A DNA stretch of 64,000 nucleotides, taken from Chloroflexota bacterium. Its GTDB lineage: Bacteria; Chloroflexota; UBA6077; SHYK01. Below are positions 24,746-33,667 of this stretch, piece after piece. Where the stretch lies: positions 41,280-105,279 of the forward strand of contig DASRDP010000104.1 in assembly GCA_035652535.1 (NCBI GenBank). Reading direction: 5' to 3'. Below the pieces are notes generated by a model, which saw nothing but the letters and a program-made list of their open reading frames with translations, was not told the DNA's origin and searched no databases. The first letter of the stretch is position 1. Each line of letters opens with the position of its first letter. A program made the position numbers and the translations under genes.

Positions 24746-25387
24746 CCCTTGCCTCTCCATCCCGCGCCGTCGACGCGCACGCAACATGCGGCGGCAGATT
24801 CGAAGTACTGCTGGACCTGATGGGTCGCCGCCGCGCGGACTAAGCAGTCTCTAGAGTCTAGACAGCGCGTCCGCTCGCGGAACCCACACCACCGGGTAGT
24901 CCGGGGCGCGCATCGGCCACGGAGGCGTCGGCAGCCGACCGGACGCAGAGCCACCGTGATGGCGGCGGGTGCGAGCGCGAACGACCAGGCGGCACGGTCC
25001 ATCGCCTTCACGCATGCGCCGTGCGTCCCGGTCGCCGGGGCGGGGACGTCGAGGTGCGAGATCAGCTCGTTCGGCTACAGCACGTTCTCGCCCGTAAGGC
25101 TGTCCGTTACACCGAGGAAGAACTTGGCGATGGGAATCGTTCGGGCGCCGCCGGGCGCTGATCAAGATGGGAGCTGGTCCCACCCCCGAGGGGCAATCCG
25201 ATCGCCACCCATTGCGCTCCGACCCCCCACCCAAAAGGGCTTGGCTCGGCGGCGCCGGAGAGACGAAGATGGTGGAGATTGGCCAGATGATGCGGGAGGC
25301 GGGCCTCGGCGGCCTTGTTGGCGCTGTCGGCGACAGCCTTTTCCAGCGACAGCCGGCCCAGGAATCAGCTCGATCGGGGGAGAGTGT
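24746..25387. other. Intergenic stretch with a possible decayed reading frame
   Basis: 640 bp without a confident gene. On the minus strand from about 25150 to 24746 one frame runs with a single internal TAG: 'TIPIAKFFLGVTDSLTGENVL', stop, 'PNELISHLDVPAPATGTHGA', 'VKAMDRAAWSFALAPAAITV'. It has protein-like composition but no family I recognise. It may be a gene fragment with a nonsense mutation, or chance in GC-rich DNA. Confidence 0.35.
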
Positions 25388-26521
25388 ATGCGCATCGCAG
25401 TGTTGGCGCCGCTCGTCGAGTCTGTCCCTCCTGCCCTATACGGCGGGACCGAGCGCGTCGTATCGGTCCTGACTGAACAGCTCGTTCGGCGCGGCCACGA
25501 AGTCACGTTGTTTGCCAGCGGCGACTCCCGCACGGCCGCCGAGCTCGTGCCCGTATGCGCACGGAGTCTCCGGCTGGCAGGCGAGCTGCAATATTCTGTC
25601 CCTCACACGCTCGTGCAACTCGCCGAAGCGTATGGCCGCGCAGGTGACTTTGACATCGTTCACAACCACGTCGATTATTTCGCCTTCGCGTTTTCTCGGA
25701 TGACCGAGACGCCGACGATCACGACCACGCATGGCCGCCTCGACGGCGCCGAGATCCGTCAGATCTACGGCTACTTTCGCGAGCAACCTCTGGTGTCTAT
25801 CAGCGATGCCCAGCGCCTGCCTCTGCCCGGCGCGAACTGGCGCGCGACAATCCACAACGCGATCGATCTCACACACTTTCACTTCAACCCGGTGCCAAGC
25901 GACTACCTCGTCTTCCTCGGAAGGATCCATCCGGAGAAACGGCCGGATCGAGCCATCGAGATCGCGCGAGACGTGGGGAAGCGCCTCGTGATCGCCGCCA
26001 AGGTAGATCCGGCGGACCAGGCGTACTTTGAACATGCGATTCAGCCGATGATCCGGGATTGCCCGCTGGTCGAGTACATCGGCGAGGTCAACGAGGCCGA
26101 GAAAGACCAGCTGCTCGGCGGTGCCTACGCTTACCTGTTCCCAATCGATTGGCCAGAGCCATTTGGATTGACCGCGGTTGAGGCGATGGCAACGGGCACC
26201 CCGGTCGTTGCCTATCGGGCAGGCTCCGTGGCAGAGATCATCGTCGATGGGGTTACCGGATTCATCTGCGAGTCATTCCATGAAATGATCGAAGCCGTCC
26301 CGCGGGTCGCCCTGTTGGACCGCGCCGCATGCCGGGATCACGTCGAAGCGACCTTTTCACCAGCGGCGATGACCGACGAGTATGAACGCGTCTATCGCTC
26401 GGTCGTGGAGGGCGAATCGCCGGCGCCTGCGTCGCCCGGTCTGCCCCGATCCGCGACGGCTTCCGGCCACGGTCGGAGCCTTCCCCGGCCCCACACCGAT
26501 GGCGAAACGAGAGGCCCGTGA
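25388..26521 (+). CDS. GT4-family glycosyltransferase
   Basis: 377 aa from the ATG at 25388, with GGGGGAG at 25376-25383; upstream open frame has no domain. GT-B fold: the N-terminal donor/acceptor loop 'PALYGGTERVVSVLTEQLV' (residues ~15-33), 'DIVHNHVDYFAF', the mid-protein 'YLVFLGRIHPEKRPDRAIEIA', and the C-terminal retaining-enzyme signature 'PEPFGLTAVEAMATGTPVV' (E-x7-E). It transfers a sugar from a nucleotide-sugar to an unknown acceptor such as a lipid, polysaccharide or small metabolite. It stands alone, without a polysaccharide cluster. The tail after residue ~350 is proline/serine-rich. Confidence 0.92.
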   Translation: MRIAVLAPLVESVPPALYGGTERVVSVLTEQLVRRGHEVTLFASGDSRTAAELVPVCARSLRLAGELQYSVPHTLVQLAEAYGRAGDFDIVHNHVDYFAFAFSRMTETPTITTTHGRLDGAEIRQIYGYFREQPLVSISDAQRLPLPGANWRATIHNAIDLTHFHFNPVPSDYLVFLGRIHPEKRPDRAIEIARDVGKRLVIAAKVDPADQAYFEHAIQPMIRDCPLVEYIGEVNEAEKDQLLGGAYAYLFPIDWPEPFGLTAVEAMATGTPVVAYRAGSVAEIIVDGVTGFICESFHEMIEAVPRVALLDRAACRDHVEATFSPAAMTDEYERVYRSVVEGESPAPASPGLPRSATASGHGRSLPRPHTDGETRGP

Positions 26522-26639
26522 GGGAGGTAGAGCACGTCAGGTCGAACCGTCACCCAACCCCACCCCGCGGGGTGTGGTCGGGGCCGTGGGCGACCGGTAC
26601 GCTCATTTTGCGAGCAGCGCTCGCGTCGGAGGTAGAGAA

Positions 26640-27203
26640 ATGGGCTCGTTCCTCGTGTTCGTCGCCGTGGTGGTCGTGATTGCCGCGCTGGTTATCGGCG
26701 CCTACAACAGCCTCGTGAGGCGGCGGATGGAGACGCAAAACGCCTGGTCTCAGATCACGGTCCAGCTGAAGCGGCGATATGACCTCATCCCCAACCTCGT
26801 CGAGACCGTGCGGGGCTACGCCGGGCACGAGCGGGAAACCTTAGAGCGCGTGGTCCAGGCGCGGAACCAGGCGATTCAGGCCCAGGGGCCGGCGCAGCAG
26901 GCGAGCGCGGAGAACGTGCTGACGGGCGCCCTCAAGTCCCTTTTCGCCGTCGTCGAGGCGTACCCGGACCTGAAGGCCAACGAGAACTTCCGCGCACTCC
27001 AGGAGGAGCTGACCGCCACCGAGAACCGCATCGGATTCGCGCGGCAGCACTACAACGACGTGGCTTCCCAGTACAACGGGGCGCTGCAGAGCTTTCCCAC
27101 GAATCTCGTCGCGCGCTCGCTGGGCTTCAACGAAGCCGAGTTCTTTCACATCGAGGGAGCCGAGGCAGAGGCCATCCTCGCGGCGCCCCAGGTCAAGTTC
27201 TAA
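26640..27203 (+). CDS. lemA: LemA family protein
   Basis: 187 aa from the ATG at 26640 (GGAGG at 26628-26632). One N-terminal membrane helix ('FLVFVAVVVVIAALVIGAYN', residues ~3-22) is followed by the LemA four-helix domain: 'ETQNAWSQITVQLKRRYDLIPNLVETV', 'ENFRALQEELTATENRI', 'ARQHYNDVASQYN'. The family is widespread, membrane-anchored and of unclear function, often beside a peptidase. Here htpX follows 9 bp downstream, so the two are an operon, as in many bacteria where LemA and HtpX are paired. Confidence 0.94.
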   Translation: MGSFLVFVAVVVVIAALVIGAYNSLVRRRMETQNAWSQITVQLKRRYDLIPNLVETVRGYAGHERETLERVVQARNQAIQAQGPAQQASAENVLTGALKSLFAVVEAYPDLKANENFRALQEELTATENRIGFARQHYNDVASQYNGALQSFPTNLVARSLGFNEAEFFHIEGAEAEAILAAPQVKF

Positions 27204-27212
27204 GCCTTCTCG

Positions 27213-28190
27213 ATGGCAACGGCGCAGACGACCTTTCGCGACCTCATCGCCGAGAACAAGCGGAATAGCGTTCTCCTCGTCGCGATCTTCGCGCTCTTCG
27301 TCGCGATCGTGGCTACGGTCCTGAGCCTCGTGCTCGTCGAGCTGTTCGCACCGAGGGGCGGAGCGCTCGATCTGCGCGAGGCCGCGGTGGTCGGGATCGT
27401 GGCGGCCGCGATCTCCCTCGGCCTGTCCCTCATTGGCTACTACGCGGGCGACGGCATGATCCTGGCGGTGAGCAAGGCGCGTCCGGTTGCGCATGACGTT
27501 GACCCAGAGCTATTCAACGTGGTCGAGGAGATGTCCATCGCGGCTGGCTTGCCGATGCCCAAGATCTACGTTATCGAAGACTCCGCGCCGAACGCGTTCG
27601 CCACGGGGAGAGATCCCGCGCACGCGAGCCTGGCAATCACGAGCGGCCTCCGAGCAAAGCTCACGCGCGACGAGCTCCAGGGGGTCGTGGCTCACGAGAT
27701 GTCCCACATCCGCAACTTCGACACACGGCTCATGCTCCTCATGGCGGTGCTGGTTGGAACGATCGCGATTCTCGCCGACCTGGTGTGGCAGACGCTGCGT
27801 TTCTCGCGACTACCCGGCGGACGCAGCCGGGACAGGGAAAGCGGCAACGGCGCAGGACCGGTGGTGATGCTCATTCTGCTCGCCATCGGCGTGGTGCTGG
27901 CGATCGTCGCGCCAATTCTCGCGCAAATCATTCAGCTCGCGGTCAGCCGCCAGCGCGAGTACCTCGCGGACGCATCCGGCGTCGAGCTGACCCGCTATCC
28001 CGAAGGACTGGCCAACGCACTTCGGAAGATCGACGCGGACCCGGACGTCCTCGAGGTCGCCAATCGGGGAACCGCGCATCTCTACATTGCCAACCCGATC
28101 AAGAAGTTCGAGGAGCGGTCCGGCTCAATTTTCGCCAGCCACCCGCCCATCAAGGAGCGCATTCAGCGGCTCGAAGCCCTCACGGTGTGA
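27213..28190 (+). CDS. htpX: Membrane zinc metalloprotease HtpX (M48B)
   Basis: 325 aa. Two N-terminal membrane helices (about residues 19-43 and 58-80) precede the M48 domain with 'AHEMSH' (H161, E162, H165) and the third ligand in 'REYLADAS' (E249). Two further helices lie at about 172-192 and 214-238. The 'IVAPILAQIIQLAVSRQREY' segment is typical of HtpX. It degrades damaged membrane proteins on the cytoplasmic side. It follows lemA in one operon. Confidence 0.95.
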   Translation: MATAQTTFRDLIAENKRNSVLLVAIFALFVAIVATVLSLVLVELFAPRGGALDLREAAVVGIVAAAISLGLSLIGYYAGDGMILAVSKARPVAHDVDPELFNVVEEMSIAAGLPMPKIYVIEDSAPNAFATGRDPAHASLAITSGLRAKLTRDELQGVVAHEMSHIRNFDTRLMLLMAVLVGTIAILADLVWQTLRFSRLPGGRSRDRESGNGAGPVVMLILLAIGVVLAIVAPILAQIIQLAVSRQREYLADASGVELTRYPEGLANALRKIDADPDVLEVANRGTAHLYIANPIKKFEERSGSIFASHPPIKERIQRLEALTV

Positions 28191-28228
28191 GCGCTTCGAG
28201 CCGCCGCGCTCTGCTGACGAGCTGGTCG

Positions 28229-29938
28229 CTACTGGATAAGTTCCCACTCGTGGGCATTCGTCGTGTGCATGATGTTGCCCGTGTGGGGAACGCCAGTGAT
28301 GGGTATAAGGCCCTTGAAGCCCGCGACCGGAACAGCCTGAATCTCATAAATCAAGGGCAGCGCGGGAAGCTGCGCGGAAAATACGGTCAGCAGATCCCGC
28401 TCCAGATCGATACGCTGACTGTCCAGGAGCGCCGTGCGAAGCCGCTTGCCGATGTCGTCCCAGTCCGCGTTGGTAAAGCTGCCCCGGTTCGTCCCCGCGA
28501 ACCGGTTTGCAGCGGTGGGGATCTGGTCCGAAGCGAATCGGCGCACGGCGCTGAGGGCGCCCATGGGGTTCTGGGCGATCCCGATGCCCGTGTAGCTGGC
28601 ACGCAGCTCAGCATCGCGGAGCACGAGGTTGGAGATCACCTCGAGGTCGCCGTCGACGCCGACGGCCTTCAGGTCCTGGCGGATGATCGTCGCTTCCTTC
28701 TCCTGGTTCTGCTCGTAGGTGATGACCGTATGGAAGGGAACACCGTTCTTCTGCAGCGTTCCATCGGGACCCGGAGTCCAGCCAGCCTCGGCGAACTGCG
28801 CCGTCGCCCGCTTTGGGTCGAAGGGATACTGGGTGATGCTGTCTTTGAGCTGCGCGTAGACGGCGAATTTGGGGTGTTCCCAGCTATCGGCCACATTCCC
28901 CATCTCACCCAAGAGACTCGATGCCATCTCCTGGCGGTTGATGCCCAATAGCAGGGCCTGCCGCACCCGCGGATCGGCAAGATCGCCTGGATCGGCGAGG
29001 CGGGACTTCTGCGGCTCGGCGAACTTCCACCGGATCGTCTCCGCGACGACCGTGCCCTTGCCCGTCGCCTTCCATTCCTGATCGAGCGGCTGGAGCTGAT
29101 CCCAGTCCGGCCCGCCCGTGGGGAGAAAGACGTTGATGGCGCCCGCGCGCATGCTCGCGACGGCCGTGTTCGGATCAGGAATGAAGAGCACGTGGATACG
29201 GTCCAACTTGGGTCTGCCGAGGAAGAAGGACTCGTTGGCATCGAGATCTAAGGAGCTGCCGTGCTCCCACGACTTCACCTTGAACGGGCCGAGCCCGACG
29301 TACTCGTCGCTGAAGTACGGCTGCGCGAGGAACGAGTCCTTGCTCTCCCGATACGATCGCTCGAGGAGGTGCGCGGGAAGCGGATAGAACTCGCGGTGCT
29401 CGAGACGATCCGCGAATGGGTACGTCTGCGACCACGTGGCGACGGCCGTTCGCTCATCCGTCGCCACCATCTGCTCGATCAGTTTCACCGCGGACTGATT
29501 TCCATTGGGAATGGCGGGGTCGCGGTCCACTTCCCACGAGAACACCATATCGTCCGCGGTAAAGGGCGTCCCATCGTGCCAGGTGACGCCCGGACGGAGC
29601 CGGTACGTGACCTCCATCCTGCCATCCGGAGACACGGTCCACGTGCCGGCGTCGGTCGAAGGAAACTCCGCCAGGAGACGAGGCGTCGGCGTGCCGTCGG
29701 GCCCAATTGCCGCGAGATACTGGTTCACGAAATGGCTCAGCTCGCGCGATCCGCCGCCGCCCCCGCCGTTCACGCCGTCCCAGAAGTTCTTCGGGTCCTC
29801 GTTGACGGCAACCGTGAGGACCTTGGGCCCGGTTACCTGACCCGGCTGATTCTGCACCGGGGTCCGGGTGCCGCTTGTCGGCGCGCATCCGGCGAGCAGC
29901 AGCACCAGGACGAATAGGGCTTCTCGCGGCCACTTCAT
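28229..29938 (-). CDS. Family-5 ABC solute-binding lipoprotein
   Basis: 569 aa from the ATG at 29938 (GGAGGAG about 9 nt upstream). The signal 'EALFVLVLLLAGC' ends in lipobox LAGC. A glycine run 'GGGGGG' at about residue 60 is unusual. The body is complete: 'YRLRPGVTWHDGTPFTADD', 'GLGPFKVKSWEHGSSLDLDA', 'VRQALLLGINRQEMASSLLG' and C-terminal 'MHTTNAHEWEL'. A possible -10 (CATAAT, minus, 30016-30011) lies just upstream of a small palindrome at 29995-30009. It converges on htpX and no transport partner is adjacent. Confidence 0.92.
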   Translation of the reverse strand: MKWPREALFVLVLLLAGCAPTSGTRTPVQNQPGQVTGPKVLTVAVNEDPKNFWDGVNGGGGGGSRELSHFVNQYLAAIGPDGTPTPRLLAEFPSTDAGTWTVSPDGRMEVTYRLRPGVTWHDGTPFTADDMVFSWEVDRDPAIPNGNQSAVKLIEQMVATDERTAVATWSQTYPFADRLEHREFYPLPAHLLERSYRESKDSFLAQPYFSDEYVGLGPFKVKSWEHGSSLDLDANESFFLGRPKLDRIHVLFIPDPNTAVASMRAGAINVFLPTGGPDWDQLQPLDQEWKATGKGTVVAETIRWKFAEPQKSRLADPGDLADPRVRQALLLGINRQEMASSLLGEMGNVADSWEHPKFAVYAQLKDSITQYPFDPKRATAQFAEAGWTPGPDGTLQKNGVPFHTVITYEQNQEKEATIIRQDLKAVGVDGDLEVISNLVLRDAELRASYTGIGIAQNPMGALSAVRRFASDQIPTAANRFAGTNRGSFTNADWDDIGKRLRTALLDSQRIDLERDLLTVFSAQLPALPLIYEIQAVPVAGFKGLIPITGVPHTGNIMHTTNAHEWELIQ

Positions 29939-29994
29939 ATTTCGAAACTCCTCCCACGCATCCTCGCCGCCGGCGCGCGGGCCTTCGCGCCCAC

Positions 29995-30009
29995 GCTTCA
30001 GCGTGAAGC
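29995..30009. repeat. Small palindrome in the receptor gene leader
   Basis: GCTTCA GCG TGAAGC forms a 6-bp stem with a 3-nt loop, nested with CACGC/GCGTG. It lies about 60 bp before the start of the receptor at 29938, at the expected start of the transcript. It could be a dispersed repeat or a leader structure. Confidence 0.5.
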
Positions 30010-30209
30010 CATTATGACGTACGCGCGAGGAGGCGAACGAGGATTCGTCAGAAGTCGCGAAGCGATTGACGACGATGACTGCAATGCGGAAAATATGCGC
30101 GGCGCGCAGGTACTATTGGCGCGTTTGTCATGGGCCTGGTTGTAGTTGACGTTTTCTGCGCGGTGTTGATTCTCCACTGTGAGGCTACGGGGGTGGACAC
30201 CGGGCAGAG

Positions 30210-30827
30210 GTGAAGAGCGGAGGCAGTGTGGGGGTCCGTGATCAGCTTGTGGCGCTTATCCGGGAGTCCGGCATGACCCAGGCAGAAATAGCGCGCAGGA
30301 TCGGCGAAGACCACACATGGGTGAACAGCCGGGTGCGAGGATTCACCGAGATCAAGGCCGACGACGTTCCGCGCTTCGCGACGGCCCTTGGAGTCCAGCC
30401 GCGCGCGTTCTTTGAGACCGGGCCCGCGCCCGCGCGAGCCCAGATCCAATCCGTCCTCGTTCGCGATCGTCTCCGCGAGCTGCTGCGCGAAAAACATTGG
30501 AGCCAGAGCGAGTTGGCCCGTCGACTCGGCAAGCACCGCGTTTGGGTGCACTACCGAGTGACGGGCGTGACGGAGATCAAGGCCGACGAGATTCCAGCGC
30601 TGGCTCAGGCGCTGGGGGTCCCACCTCACGCGTTCTTCGAAAGCCGCGACTCCGCGGTGGCCCCAACGTCGACCGCAAAGCCGACCCCAGAGCAGATGTC
30701 CGAAGCGGAACGCGAGTTCATCCTCGGACTGTCCGAGCTGCTCACGCGCTACCGCGAGCGCGTCGGGGGCGAACCGGATCACGCTCCCCCGGTCCCGACC
30801 GCGCTGAAGGCAACCGCGATCTCCTAG
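30210..30827 (+). CDS. Regulator with two tandem XRE-type helix-turn-helix domains
   Basis: 205 aa with a GTG start. Residues about 9-68 and 86-145 are two copies of the same HTH_3 unit. The first has 'MTQAEIARRIGEDHTWVNSR', the second 'WSQSELARRLGKHRVWVHYR', and each continues with 'EIKADDVPRFATALGVQPRAFFE' or 'EIKADEIPALAQALGVPPHAFFE'. The C-terminal 50 residues have no known domain and hold a predicted helix ('EAEREFILGLSELLTRYRER'). One chain could thus bind two half-sites or a direct repeat. The target is unknown. It lies between a receptor gene in the other orientation and a separately promoted PRC-barrel gene. Confidence 0.85.
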   Translation: MKSGGSVGVRDQLVALIRESGMTQAEIARRIGEDHTWVNSRVRGFTEIKADDVPRFATALGVQPRAFFETGPAPARAQIQSVLVRDRLRELLREKHWSQSELARRLGKHRVWVHYRVTGVTEIKADEIPALAQALGVPPHAFFESRDSAVAPTSTAKPTPEQMSEAEREFILGLSELLTRYRERVGGEPDHAPPVPTALKATAIS

Positions 30828-30897
30828 ACCGCCAGCCCGCCGGTCATTCTCGTAACAATCGAACATTTTGTGATACTTCGAACGCATTCGCGGCGTA

Positions 30898-30926
30898 TTG
30901 ACTCTCCTTGATCTTCGCGCTATGGT
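30898..30926 (+). promoter_or_regulatory. Sigma-70 type promoter
   Basis: TTGACT (30898-30903), a 17-nt spacer and TATGGT (30921-30926) give one of the best promoters in the window. Transcription would start near 30933, 23 nt before the ATG at 30956. Confidence 0.65.
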
Positions 30927-30955
30927 GTCCTTATGGGGACACGTCTGCCGAGAAG

Positions 30956-31339
30956 ATGAATATGCGTGGCACAATGCTGGGAAAAGTGCGACCTGGCGCC
31001 GCCGTGGTGCACAACGGCGAACTGATCGGTTCCGTTGAGCGTGTGGAGCCCACCAGGTCAAAACGAGGGCGCGGCATACTCCTTCGCCATGGCCGCGCGG
31101 ACTACCTGCTGCACGTGCCGGAGCGCTTTATCACGGTGGAGTCCCCGCTCTTGGTCGTCCTGCACAGCTCGCTCGACCTGGACGCCGTCGAGGAGATCGC
31201 CATCAAAGCAGGGCGTGCGCCGCCCACCGGGGAGCACATTACCGAGGGAGGTCACACGCAGCCCAGCCCCACCGCTGAAGAGGCAGTCGGTCGCTCGGGG
31301 GGAATGCCTTCGACGTACGACGGGCCAGCCACCGGATAA
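30956..31339 (+). CDS. PRC-barrel/DUF2171-like small protein
   Basis: 127 aa from the ATG at 30956; an upstream TTG at 30908 lies inside the promoter and is rejected, and an ATG at 30974 is also possible. The domain at about residues 9-75 begins 'KVRPGAAVVHNGELIGSVERV' and includes 'YLLHVPERFI', a pattern of short beta strands like PRC-barrel/DUF2171 proteins. The C-terminal half is low complexity (Pro, Gly, Thr). It precedes a GlsB-type membrane protein by 20 bp, so both are likely transcribed together. General-stress or envelope function is a guess. Confidence 0.65.
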   Translation: MNMRGTMLGKVRPGAAVVHNGELIGSVERVEPTRSKRGRGILLRHGRADYLLHVPERFITVESPLLVVLHSSLDLDAVEEIAIKAGRAPPTGEHITEGGHTQPSPTAEEAVGRSGGMPSTYDGPATG

Positions 31340-31359
31340 GCTTCTAAGGAGGCCCCGCC

Positions 31360-31623
31360 ATGGGGATTCTTGCGTGGATCATCGTTGGACTGATCGCAGG
31401 GATCATCGCCAACATCATCTACCCCGCGCCGGAGCGGGGCGGAATTCTGGGCGCCATTGTTCTCGGGATCGTCGGAGCGATCGTGGGCGGCTTTATCGCG
31501 GGGCTGGTGACCGGCCAGGACATGGTCACCGGCGTCAACGTCGCCACAGTCGCGGTGGCGGTCATCGGAGCGCTGATCCTGCTGTTCGCCTTCCACGCGG
31601 TCGTGCGTCCTCGGAACGTCTGA
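31360..31623 (+). CDS. GlsB/YeaQ/YmgE family membrane protein
   Basis: 87 aa with a strong AAGGAGG ribosome site 7 nt upstream. Three hydrophobic, glycine-rich helices (residues ~4-20, 28-50 and 58-80) with 'GLIAGIIANIIYP' and 'GIVGAIVGGFIAGLV' match the transglycosylase-associated (GlsB/YeaQ/YmgE) family. Members are small inner-membrane proteins often induced by stress. The enzymatic name of the family is historical and not supported by an active site. It follows the PRC-barrel-like gene. Confidence 0.88.
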   Translation: MGILAWIIVGLIAGIIANIIYPAPERGGILGAIVLGIVGAIVGGFIAGLVTGQDMVTGVNVATVAVAVIGALILLFAFHAVVRPRNV

Positions 31624-31707
31624 CCATCCGGCGCCAAACGAGCGCGATCCTCACCGGCACCGCAACCGGGACGTCGCGGCTCCGGCAGGGACCGGTGCGG
31701 CATCCGC

Positions 31708-31713
31708 TATACT
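31708..31713 (+). promoter_or_regulatory. Possible -10 of tRNA-Glu promoter
   Basis: TATACT lies 48 nt before the mature tRNA 5' end. No clear -35 was found at 16-18 nt upstream. Confidence 0.35.
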
Positions 31714-31761
31714 TGGACCACCACCGGCAGGCGTCAGGCTCCTCCAGGCCCGAGTACTGCG

Positions 31762-31834
31762 GCGCGTTCGTCTAGCGGCCCAGGACGCCGCCCTCTCAAG
31801 GCGGAGATCGCGGGTTCGAATCCCGCACGCGCTA
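31762..31834 (+). tRNA. tRNA-Glu (anticodon CTC)
   Basis: 73 nt, CCA not encoded (ACCC follows the acceptor stem). Acceptor GGCGCGT/ACGCGCT has one G-T pair at the end. The D-arm resembles other tRNA-Glu (GTCTAGCGGCCCAGGAC). The anticodon stem CCGCC/GGCGG carries loop CTCTCAA (anticodon CTC), and the T-arm is GCGGG/CCCGC with TTCGAAT. The last three bases of the gene are, on the other strand, the stop codon of the FAD monooxygenase. Confidence 0.95.
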
Positions 31835-33544
31835 CCCATTCGGCAGCCCTCGCCCGGCGCCGTATCGAAGCTCCTGGCCGGTCACGGTGCGGAGTAACGT
31901 CATCGGATCCGCGGGCGCGCCGTCGCCCGCCCAGACGACGTACTGGTCCGGCCGGACGAGCACCAGGCGCGCGGCGTAGGCCGCTCGCTCCGCGTCAAAG
32001 CTATCGCGCACCACCACCAGCGGCACCCGTAACGAGCGCGCAGCTTCGTCGATGCGGCGCACCGCGGCCTCTTCGGCGCCGAAGGCGAGCAGGGTGAATC
32101 CCTGCCCGAGCATTTGGAAGACGTTGCGGTCGTTCGAAAGCAATCGGGGAGCGAGGTGGTGGCCGGCCTGGGCAGCCAACGAAGGCTCGCCGTGAATGCT
32201 GCACACCCCGTTGGGTGGTCCCGCCACCACCGGAGACCCTTCGTAGTGCGGCTCGTAGGCCTGCCGAGCGGAGCGGGCGCGGCGGCCGAACTCCGCCCAG
32301 GCCTGCTCGAACTCCTGGCCGTCCTTCTCCGGGTTGTAGCGTTCGAGGAAGGCGCGGTCCCGCCCAATGCCGCCGGCGATCATCACCTCGCCCGTCTCGC
32401 GAAAGATCGGCTGGCGCTCCTGGGCATACGAATCGAGGAGATCCTGTCCGCCCCAACCCTGGATTGTCGCGGCAAGCTTCCACCCCAGGTTGGCCGCGTC
32501 CTCCAGTCCAGTATTCAACCCAAACCCACCGTACGGCGGATGCTGGTGGCAGGCATCGCCCGCGATGAACACGCGCCCCTGCCGATACCGGCTGGCGGTC
32601 ATGACGCGCAGGTCCCAGAAACCCACGTGGTCCAGCTCCGCCGCGAACGCGAAGCCGGCCGCTTCGTGCAGGAGGCCCAGAAAGTCGAAGTTGTCCGGTC
32701 GTGTGTCCTTCGGCACCGGCGCGTGAAAGAAGAAGCCCTCCCCCACGTCGATCCGGCCGAAGAACTGCCAATAGCCCTGCAGCTCCGGTTTCAGCACGCG
32801 ATACGTCGTCGACTCTGGATATCGTTTCAGGGCTTCGTGCAGCTCCCGCGAGCGCAAGACCGCCAGCACCATCCGCTGATCGAAATCGCGCCCACTCCGC
32901 TCGATCCCCATGCTTTCGCGCACCAGCGACCTCCCGCCGTCACAGCCCACGAGGAATTCCGCGCGTAGCACCCGCCGATCGGCGCGTGCGTCCGATGCCT
33001 GCGGAGAGACTTGCTGCGCGTCCGCCGACCAGCTATAGAAGGCGCTCTCATCGCTCGGCACGATGCTGATTCTGGTCCCATCGTCATCCTGCTCGACCCG
33101 CTCGGCCGTCCAGCCAAAGTGGGTTGTCACCGAAGGGAGATCGCGGAGCCGCGCGCGAAGGACCGACTCGGTCGCATACTGGGGGAGGCGTTCGTTGCGC
33201 TGGAAGAAGTAGTCCTGATCGCGAGGTCCGCGCCCGCCGGTGTGCGCCCAGTAAAAGTAGGGGCTCATGAGGTTGCCGTAGGCCGTGACGCCACCGATCG
33301 GGTAGCCGGGCGGGAGAACGCGGGAGGCGCGAATCTCGTCCACGCAGCGCCAGAAGTAGAAGTGCTCGAGCGTCCGGCCCGTAAGGTTTTGGCCCTTCGG
33401 GATGCGCACGGGTGCCCGGTGCCGCTCCACGAGGACGCAATCGATATCGCGCTGCCCAAGCTCCACCGCGAGGGCGAGCCCGACCGGACCGCCACCCACG
33501 ATCGCGACCTGGTGTTGTCGTTCCATCTGCTGATTGCCCGTCAT
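31832..33544 (-). CDS. FAD-dependent aromatic-ring monooxygenase (PF01494 type)
   Basis: 570 aa. An N-terminal Rossmann motif 'AIVGGGPVGLALAVELG' (residues ~14-30) binds FAD, with the second signature 'FLVGCDGGRSLVRESMG' near residue 205 and 'FIAGDACHQHPPYGGFGLNT' near 328. A C-terminal thioredoxin-like region ('LLAFGAEEAAVRRIDEAA' onward) completes the layout seen in phenol and 3-(3-hydroxyphenyl)propionate hydroxylases. It probably hydroxylates an aromatic ring with NAD(P)H and O2. It lies next to another solute-binding protein. The stop overlaps the 3' end of tRNA-Glu by 3 bp. Confidence 0.93.
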   Translation of the reverse strand: MTGNQQMERQHQVAIVGGGPVGLALAVELGQRDIDCVLVERHRAPVRIPKGQNLTGRTLEHFYFWRCVDEIRASRVLPPGYPIGGVTAYGNLMSPYFYWAHTGGRGPRDQDYFFQRNERLPQYATESVLRARLRDLPSVTTHFGWTAERVEQDDDGTRISIVPSDESAFYSWSADAQQVSPQASDARADRRVLRAEFLVGCDGGRSLVRESMGIERSGRDFDQRMVLAVLRSRELHEALKRYPESTTYRVLKPELQGYWQFFGRIDVGEGFFFHAPVPKDTRPDNFDFLGLLHEAAGFAFAAELDHVGFWDLRVMTASRYRQGRVFIAGDACHQHPPYGGFGLNTGLEDAANLGWKLAATIQGWGGQDLLDSYAQERQPIFRETGEVMIAGGIGRDRAFLERYNPEKDGQEFEQAWAEFGRRARSARQAYEPHYEGSPVVAGPPNGVCSIHGEPSLAAQAGHHLAPRLLSNDRNVFQMLGQGFTLLAFGAEEAAVRRIDEAARSLRVPLVVVRDSFDAERAAYAARLVLVRPDQYVVWAGDGAPADPMTLLRTVTGQELRYGAGRGLPNG

Positions 33545-33667
33545 CGCTTGGCCTGTGTTTTATCATCATTCCTCCCCTGCCCCTCAAGGAATTGAATGCG
33601 AGCGTTACCGTTTCCCGTGGTTCATTAAGATAGAGCGGGTCGAATGCCCCTCGCTCGGAGGTTCACG

